Shown one piece after another: positions 59,284 to 64,000 of a DNA stretch of 64,000 nucleotides. The first letter of the stretch is position 1, and each line of letters starts with the position of its first letter. Origin of the DNA: Methylotenera_A sp963701715 (GTDB taxonomy: Bacteria; Pseudomonadota; Gammaproteobacteria; Burkholderiales; Methylophilaceae). A model generated the notes under the pieces. That model saw only the letters and a list, made by a program, of their open reading frames with translations, ran no database searches and was not told the DNA's origin. The DNA lies in NCBI GenBank assembly GCA_963701715.1, contig CAVPAX010000005.1:62001-126000 (forward strand). The letters are read 5' to 3'. The position numbers and the translations under genes are program-made.

Positions 59284-60528
59284 TCAAACAAGTAAGGTTT
59301 CTAGCCCAAATAAATCCGTAATTTTTTCACGTTGGCGGATGACAAAAGTTTTATCGCCATCCACCATAATTTCAGCAGCGCGAGGACGCGTATTATAGTT
59401 GCTGGCCATGCTCATACCATATGCGCCAGCAGATTTAATAGCCAATAAATCACCTTCTTTTAGGTTGAAGGCACGGTCATGACCTAAAAAATCGCCGCTT
59501 TCACAGACTGGTCCGACAATTTCATAGTTTGTTGTTTCGCCTAGCCGCGGAATTACAGCCAAAATATCGTGATACGCATCATATAAAGCTGGGCGCATCA
59601 GGTCATTCATGGCGGCATCTACAATCGCAAAGTTTTTGCTTTCAGTATGTTTTAGATATTCAACTTTTGTCAGTAGTATGCCCGCATTGCCTACCAATGC
59701 CCGACCCGGTTCAAATACCAGTTTTACATTCCTACCTGCTAATTTATCAACAATTGCTTTGGCATACTGCTCAAATTCAGGCGGGGTTTCATCGCTGTAT
59801 GTAATGCCGATGCCGCCACCCACGTCAATGTGCGAAATGCGGATGACTTTGTCTTCAAGCGCGTCCACTAGCCCTAACACGCGATCCAGTGCATCAATAA
59901 AAGGAGATAATTCGGTAATTTGCGAGCCAATATGACAATCTACGCCATGTACAGCAAGATTGGGCATACTGGCGGCTTGTATATATACATTCAACGCATC
60001 TTCAAATGCCACTCCAAATTTATTATTTTTTAAGCCGGTTGAAATATAGGGGTGCGTTTTAGCATCTACGTTGGGATTAACGCGCAAAGATACGGGTGCG
60101 ATTTTACCCATCTCGCCAGCTACTGCATTCAAACGAGCGAGCTCACTGGCGGATTCCACATTAAAACAAAAAATACCAGCGTCTAAAGCAGCACGCATTT
60201 CATCCGCTGTTTTGCCCACGCCGGAAAACACTATTTTTTGCGGGTCGCCGCCGGCGGCGAGTACGCGTGCCAGTTCGCCACCTGATACGATGTCAAAGCC
60301 AGCACCAAGCTTGGCGAACAAGTTCAAAATCGCAATGTTTGGGTTAGCTTTTACTGCAAAACAAATCAGATGATTGGTATTAACTAAACCCGCCTGAAAG
60401 TTTTTAAATGCCTGCGTGAGCGCAGCTTTGGAATACACATAGCACGGTGTGCCAAACTCATTTGCTATTTGGTTAAGTGCTACATTTTCAGCTTGCAACA
60501 CACCGTTCTTTAGTTGAAATTCATTCAC
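59284..60528 (-). CDS. lysA: Diaminopimelate decarboxylase
   Basis: LysA makes L-lysine from meso-DAP. The 414-residue PLP enzyme has the lysine in 'LICFAVKANPNIAILNLFAK', 'GAGFDIVSGGELARVLAAGG', 'LAVHGVDCHIGSQITELSPF', 'HIDVGGGIGITYSDE', 'FEPGRALVGNAGILLTKVEY' and the partner-subunit motif 'GPVCESGDFLGHDRAF'. It follows lptM by nine bases, a conserved pairing in proteobacteria. Confidence 0.95.
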   Translation of the reverse strand: MNEFQLKNGVLQAENVALNQIANEFGTPCYVYSKAALTQAFKNFQAGLVNTNHLICFAVKANPNIAILNLFAKLGAGFDIVSGGELARVLAAGGDPQKIVFSGVGKTADEMRAALDAGIFCFNVESASELARLNAVAGEMGKIAPVSLRVNPNVDAKTHPYISTGLKNNKFGVAFEDALNVYIQAASMPNLAVHGVDCHIGSQITELSPFIDALDRVLGLVDALEDKVIRISHIDVGGGIGITYSDETPPEFEQYAKAIVDKLAGRNVKLVFEPGRALVGNAGILLTKVEYLKHTESKNFAIVDAAMNDLMRPALYDAYHDILAVIPRLGETTNYEIVGPVCESGDFLGHDRAFNLKEGDLLAIKSAGAYGMSMASNYNTRPRAAEIMVDGDKTFVIRQREKITDLFGLETLLV

Positions 60529-60537
60529 AATAAATAA

Positions 60538-60711
60538 TTATTCTTTAACTGGTGTTTGAAGAGCAGGCTTGGAATCCGCATCAATATTGGATTCTGGAGC
60601 CTTCTGAGGGTAGCGTTGCTCGGGGATATACAACGGCCCTTTTGTACCACAGCCTGAGAAAACGCCACAGCTTAAGCATATCATCACAACGCTGAAAAAT
60701 AGTTTAGGCAT
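60538..60711 (-). CDS. lptM: LptM (YifL-like) small lipoprotein
   Basis: A 57-residue lipoprotein: signal 'MPKLFFSVVMICLSCGVFSG', lipobox ending at the cysteine of 'SGCGTKGPLYIPEQR', then a short hydrophilic tail. 'CGTKGPLY' is the hallmark of the LptM/YifL family, which assists disulfide maturation of the LPS translocon LptD, and these genes lie directly before lysA or dapF in many proteobacteria, as here. The open frame was found by reading the gap upstream of lysA. Confidence 0.88.
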   Translation of the reverse strand: MPKLFFSVVMICLSCGVFSGCGTKGPLYIPEQRYPQKAPESNIDADSKPALQTPVKE

Positions 60712-60898
60712 CACAATCTCGCAACAAAACTTAAGTTCGATATTTTATCATCGAATAGCACCGAAGGCGGAATGCTGATAAACCAAAATTTGGCAGGTTT
60801 TGCCGCTTATTCTGCTAAATTATCCGATTGTCGGATACTACTAGACATCGTCATTATGGCTTTGGCATGATGCAATTAACCAAAAAAGGGTGTAAAAA
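60712..60898. promoter_or_regulatory. Divergent lptM / pilE spacer
   Basis: The 187-base spacer between divergent units holds ATCCGA-TTG-TCGGAT (60822-60836), a perfect six-base inverted repeat that may be an operator or a leader hairpin of the pilin genes. A TTGGCATGATGC word at about 60864 resembles a -24 box, but the GG-to-GC distance is six bases, not ten, so it is not a sigma-54 promoter. AAGGGTGT precedes the pilE ATG. Confidence 0.35.
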
Positions 60899-61309
60899 AT
60901 GAATACATTAAAAGTAATGCAAAAAGGATTTACGCTAATCGAGCTAATGATTGTTGTGGCCATCATTGGCATTTTGGCAGCGATTGTCGTGCCAAGTTAT
61001 CATGAGTATGTTCAGCGAGCTCGGGCTACGGAGGCTACAAGTGCTTTAGCGGATATGCGTATTCGTATGGAACAGTATTTTCAAGATAATCGTACTTATG
61101 TGGGCGGCCCATGCGCCGCATCGGCAGGAACAAACACAACATATTTCGGGTTCGCGTGTTCGGCTGGGCCAACAGCAACAACTTATACGCTAGCAGCTAC
61201 AGGTGTAGGTGATATGGCAGCATATACGTATAGCGTTGACCAAAACAATGCTAAAAGCTCATCTTTTAATGCAGCTTGTTGGTCGATTAAGACAGATGGC
61301 CACTGCTAA
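60899..61309 (+). CDS. pilE: Type IV pilin-like protein, PilE family
   Basis: A 136-residue prepilin with the class III signal 'MQKGFTLIELMIVVAIIGIL' (cleavage after Gly; Glu5 of the mature protein present) and an N-terminal hydrophobic helix. The globular part has four cysteines, two near the end ('NAACWSIKTDGHC') that would close the D-region loop. It heads the cluster pilE-fimT-pilV-pilW-pilX; in related bacteria this is the minor pilin set that primes pilus assembly. Could be a minor pilin rather than the major subunit. Confidence 0.88.
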   Translation: MNTLKVMQKGFTLIELMIVVAIIGILAAIVVPSYHEYVQRARATEATSALADMRIRMEQYFQDNRTYVGGPCAASAGTNTTYFGFACSAGPTATTYTLAATGVGDMAAYTYSVDQNNAKSSSFNAACWSIKTDGHC

Positions 61310-61310
61310 T

Positions 61311-61835
61311 ATGTTGAAAGCTAAACAGACAGGTTTTTCTTTGATAGAAGTGCTGATCGTTGTCTTCATCATCGGGATTACGGCAGCAGTCGCTATTCCC
61401 AGCTATCGCATATGGATACAGAACACCAAAGTCCGTACCGCAGCTGAATCCATACAAAATGGCATACAAAAAGCACGTTCAGAGGCGCTCATGCGGAATA
61501 CACCGGTACAGTTTACTTTAGGTGCAAATTCTGCCTGGACAGTGCAATGTGTCAATGCAGCGGCTTGTCCGGATTTAACGGGTGGCGTTGTAGAAACCCG
61601 CTCAAACCAGGAAGGCGATACATCCGCAGTTACGATAGTTGCAACACCGGGCGGTGCTACAGATATCGTTTTTACTAATTTGGGAATTAAATCAACCACT
61701 GTAGCCAATCAGCTTACTCAAGTAGACGTAAGTGTTACAGATGCAAATCGCAATTTAAGCATCACAATAGGTGCTGGTGGCAATGTGCGTGTATGCGACC
61801 CAAATGCCAGCGCTACAGACCCGCGTAAGTGCTGA
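61311..61835 (+). CDS. fimT: Minor pilin, FimT/GspH family
   Basis: A 174-residue prepilin starting at ATG 61311, one base after the pilE stop; the open frame extends back into pilE but that part is spurious. The leader is 'MLKAKQTGFSLIEVLIVVFI', then 'GITAAVAIPSYRIWIQNTKV' and 'AESIQNGIQKARSEALMRN', a GspH/FimT signature. FimT-type minor pilins can bind DNA in competence. The C-terminal cysteine pair ('VRVCDPN', 'PRKC') may form a disulfide. Confidence 0.85.
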   Translation: MLKAKQTGFSLIEVLIVVFIIGITAAVAIPSYRIWIQNTKVRTAAESIQNGIQKARSEALMRNTPVQFTLGANSAWTVQCVNAAACPDLTGGVVETRSNQEGDTSAVTIVATPGGATDIVFTNLGIKSTTVANQLTQVDVSVTDANRNLSITIGAGGNVRVCDPNASATDPRKC

Positions 61836-61856
61836 TTAATTATTTTTGAGACAAGC

Positions 61857-62261
61857 ATGATGAAAAATAAATCTATCACCAGAGCTAATATGCAGAAATT
61901 GCAGAAACAATCCGGCATGCATCAGCAAGGCGCTGTTTTGCTAGAGGCATTGATTGCGGTATTGATTTTTTCGTTCGGCATACTTGCGATTTCCGGCTTG
62001 CAGGGCGCAATGATGAAAAATACAGCCGATGCAACCTATCGTGCTGAGGCTAGCTACATTGTGCAGCAACGTATAGGTGCAATGCTGGTAAACCCTATTG
62101 CTCTTGGTACTATAACCTATCCAGTTGCATCGCTTCCAAGTGGCAGTTTGACGATTGCTCCCCTCAGCGCTGGCCGCTTGCAATTTGTGGTGAATTGGCA
62201 GGTGCCTGGTGAAGCACAACATAAATATGAAGCAGTGACCACAATCTTTACGGCGAGATAA
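61857..62261 (+). CDS. pilV: Minor pilin, PilV family
   Basis: A 134-residue prepilin-like protein with the leader-helix junction 'MHQQGAVLLEALIAVLIFSF' followed by 'GILAISGLQGAMMKNTADAT', typical of PilV. A short globular part ends 'WQVPGEAQHKYEAVTTIFTA'. The N-terminal extension before the junction is ~25 residues; Met residues inside it allow a shorter start (for example at residue 12 or 21). It sits two bases before pilW. Confidence 0.85.
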   Translation: MMKNKSITRANMQKLQKQSGMHQQGAVLLEALIAVLIFSFGILAISGLQGAMMKNTADATYRAEASYIVQQRIGAMLVNPIALGTITYPVASLPSGSLTIAPLSAGRLQFVVNWQVPGEAQHKYEAVTTIFTAR

Positions 62262-62263
62262 CG

Positions 62264-63493
62264 ATGAAAAAGAACGCACAAACATTACGTTATCAATCAG
62301 GCTTTACAATCGTAGAGCTAATGGTGGGGCTGGTAATCGGCCTGATTGCCACACTGGTGATTATGCAAACATTCTCAGCTTTTGAGGGCAGCAAGCGTAG
62401 CACTACTGGGATTGCAGATGCACAAACCAACGGCAGCATCGGGCTTTATATGCTCCAGCGCGAATTACAGTTTGCGGGCTATGGCATTCCGGTCATCAGT
62501 GGCACCATGCCGCAAATTAATGTGCGCCCTGATCAAATAGCATTTCAAAATTACTCAAGTAAAACCCAGGCACAAATAGACGCCGAATATGCGACAGCAT
62601 TAGCAGCTTACAACACTAAAATTGCCGCAGAAAGTGCAACAGTATCAGCAGGCGAAGTTTATTCCGCACTTAAATGTAACCCAGCGCCAACCTTGAGTTT
62701 GGATGCAGACAATAACGCAGCCACGCCAGACATAACAATCGACGTGATTACCCCAGTGGTGATTACAGATGGCGGAACAGGTAGCGACTCCATTGCCGTA
62801 CGCTATGGCACAACCACGCGCGGCGGAATGCAAACAAGAGTGACTACGACCAGCGGCGTTAATTATGTCGGGGTCGAAAATAATATGGGTTGCCGTACTG
62901 GCGATGTCGTGCTGGTGACCAGAAACTCAAACACCGGAGATACAACCTGCATGGCCACAAAGGTTACCTCTACCAACGCGCAGCTTGATGGAACAACCAA
63001 CGCGATAAATGTGGTTTCTAATTCAGGTATGGGCTTAAATAATCGGCTTGCATGCTTGGGCCAGGTAAGACAAATGACATTCGCCGTGGGTACTGGCGCC
63101 AATGCCAATCAACTGCAAAAAAATGGTGATAATGTCATTAGCGATATTGTTAATTTGCAGGCGCAATATGGCGTTTCGGCCACTGCAAATAGTGAAGTTG
63201 TCACAAATTGGGTAGATGCTACAGGCGGTGCCTGGGCAGCGCCGACAGTGGCAAACCGCAACCGTATCAAAGCCGTGCGCATCGCACTGGTGGCCAGAAA
63301 TAATCTCTTGGAAAAAGATGTCGTAAGTCAGGCCTGTACAGGCGCGGCAACCGGACCAGCTAGAGTATGTGTGTTCGGTGGTGATGTGAATTTAGCCGCC
63401 AGCCTAGGTGCAGATTGGAATCGCTATCGCTATCGTACTTATGAAGTGATTGTGCCGCTTAGAAACGTGTTGGCTGCCAGTCCGCAGCTATAA
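62264..63493 (+). CDS. pilW: Minor pilin, PilW family
   Basis: A 409-residue prepilin with 'RYQSGFTIVELMVGLVIGLI' and 'DAQTNGSIGLYMLQRELQFA', the latter characteristic of PilW. The long globular part has scattered Cys ('YSALKCNPAPTLSLD', 'VENNMGCRTGDVVLV', 'NNRLACLGQVRQM') and ends 'RYRTYEVIVPLRNVLAASPQ'. It works with PilV, PilX and the FimT-like protein at the pilus tip. Confidence 0.88.
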   Translation: MKKNAQTLRYQSGFTIVELMVGLVIGLIATLVIMQTFSAFEGSKRSTTGIADAQTNGSIGLYMLQRELQFAGYGIPVISGTMPQINVRPDQIAFQNYSSKTQAQIDAEYATALAAYNTKIAAESATVSAGEVYSALKCNPAPTLSLDADNNAATPDITIDVITPVVITDGGTGSDSIAVRYGTTTRGGMQTRVTTTSGVNYVGVENNMGCRTGDVVLVTRNSNTGDTTCMATKVTSTNAQLDGTTNAINVVSNSGMGLNNRLACLGQVRQMTFAVGTGANANQLQKNGDNVISDIVNLQAQYGVSATANSEVVTNWVDATGGAWAAPTVANRNRIKAVRIALVARNNLLEKDVVSQACTGAATGPARVCVFGGDVNLAASLGADWNRYRYRTYEVIVPLRNVLAASPQL

Positions 63494-63522
63494 AGGTTAA
63501 AGAGTTGAAAGACGGTGATTTT

Positions 63523-64000
63523 ATGTTGAATAGAGCTGATATGCATAAAGGTAATGGTTTTAAACGCTATGGCGTGGCCAAGCGGCAACAAGGTTTAGTG
63601 TTGTTTATTGCTTTAGTTGCTTTGGTGGCAATGTCGCTCGCCGCTGCCGCCCTGGTTCGATCGGTAGATAGCGGCGTATTGGTGGCAGGTAATCTGGCTT
63701 TCAAGCAATCCGCCATTATGTCGGCAGAGTCAGGCATTGCAGATGCGTATAAGTATATTAACGATAACGCAGCCAGCCTCACTGCTAATTCAGCCGGATA
63801 CTTTGCCAATTTTGATGACAGTATCTCGCTTACTAGCTCTAGCACCTGGGGCTCAGGCAACTCCCGTGCGGTACTTAAAGATTTGTATGATTTAAGTGGA
63901 AACGAAACCCGCTACATCATTCAGCGTATGTGTCGTACTGACGGTGCGGTAGATCGCGATAAATGCCTAGTAGGTACGGGTAATGCGGCTGCCAACTCCA
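63523..64000 (+). CDS. pilX: Minor pilin assembly protein PilX, partial at the right edge
   Basis: From ATG 63523 the frame stays open to the last base, so only the first ~159 residues are in view. 'AKRQQGLVLFIALVALVAMS' is the PilX_N signature and membrane helix, then 'AAAALVRSVDSGVLVAGNLA', 'FKQSAIMSAESGIADAYKYI' and two Cys in 'IQRMCRTDGAVDRDKCLVG'. It follows pilW in the expected order; pilY1 would be expected next, outside the window. Confidence 0.88.
   Translation, partial: MLNRADMHKGNGFKRYGVAKRQQGLVLFIALVALVAMSLAAAALVRSVDSGVLVAGNLAFKQSAIMSAESGIADAYKYINDNAASLTANSAGYFANFDDSISLTSSSTWGSGNSRAVLKDLYDLSGNETRYIIQRMCRTDGAVDRDKCLVGTGNAAANS

Noticed and set aside
60855..60885. Sigma-54 promoter for the pilin cluster (TTGGCATGATGC)
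   Set aside because: Only six bases lie between GG and GC instead of ten, so the elements are out of register.

Overview
The window is two unrelated genome segments joined near 24.01-24.03 kb. Left of the join the DNA is visibly GC-rich, with GC-loaded third codon positions. Intergenic spaces hold degenerate short-period repeats, a MITE and a REP-type transposase. Its gene content (early-cobalt cobalamin synthesis, C5 haem precursor synthesis, oxygen-independent benzimidazole genes) fits a strict anaerobe; the phylum cannot be named from sequence alone (Desulfobacterota or a candidate phylum such as Omnitrophota are guesses). Right of the join the DNA is more AT-rich and looks like a betaproteobacterial methylotroph of the Methylophilaceae: N-methylglutamate pathway, PqqA, apaG-mltA remnant, aas-lplT, type IV pilus minor pilins. 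The join cuts apaG, leaving only its last ~50 codons behind the transposase stop codon, so an assembly chimera is the simplest reading.

Left segment (1-24.0 kb). It starts inside a radical SAM gene, followed by a methyltransferase, cobT and a ThiC paralogue: together a likely bza set for anaerobic synthesis and attachment of a benzimidazole lower ligand. Then come cobS (reversed), cbiB, cbiC, cbiL, cbiD, cbiET, cbiFG, cbiH, cobO and cbiP, mostly overlapping. After these follow the tetrapyrrole supply genes hemL, a Met8/CysG-N dehydrogenase, hemC, a cobA-hemD fusion, hemB and a short hemA, then the cobalt chelatase cbiK. One locus thus covers most of the route from glutamyl-tRNA to a complete cobamide; cbiA, cbiJ, cobU and cobD are not in view. 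cbiD (twice), cobA-hemD and hemB carry single-base frameshifts, which suggest uncorrected indels or decay.

Right segment (24.0-64 kb). apaG remnant, mltA, an orphan 23-residue pqqA, a two-gene envelope unit (glycosidase-like/kinase fusion plus an LtaS-type transferase), lplT and aas. Next is a short intergenic unit that I read as an unannotated sigma-54/NtrC-controlled small RNA with a C/U-rich seed. The minus-strand methylamine operon mgdABCD-gmaS-mgsABC follows, with a divergent XRE/cupin regulator and two palindromic candidate operators between them. Then: an acetyltransferase, glnK-amtB behind a clear sigma-54 promoter, ubiK fused in frame to comM across an A8 tract, metH, mpl, a TonB-like protein, a 2Fe-2S protein, a HIT protein, nadA, nudB, a tRNA-Thr one base short, ispH, purU, two small exported proteins, lptM-lysA, and the minor pilin cluster pilE-fimT-pilV-pilW-pilX, which runs off the right edge.

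The nitrogen theme of the right half is coherent: methylamine nitrogen passes through glutamate, ammonium uptake is by AmtB/GlnK, and the proposed small RNA would respond to the same NtrC signal. The cobalamin genes on the left should not be assumed to serve MetH on the right, because the two halves probably come from different organisms. No CRISPR array, rRNA, or recognisable cobalamin or TPP riboswitch was seen.
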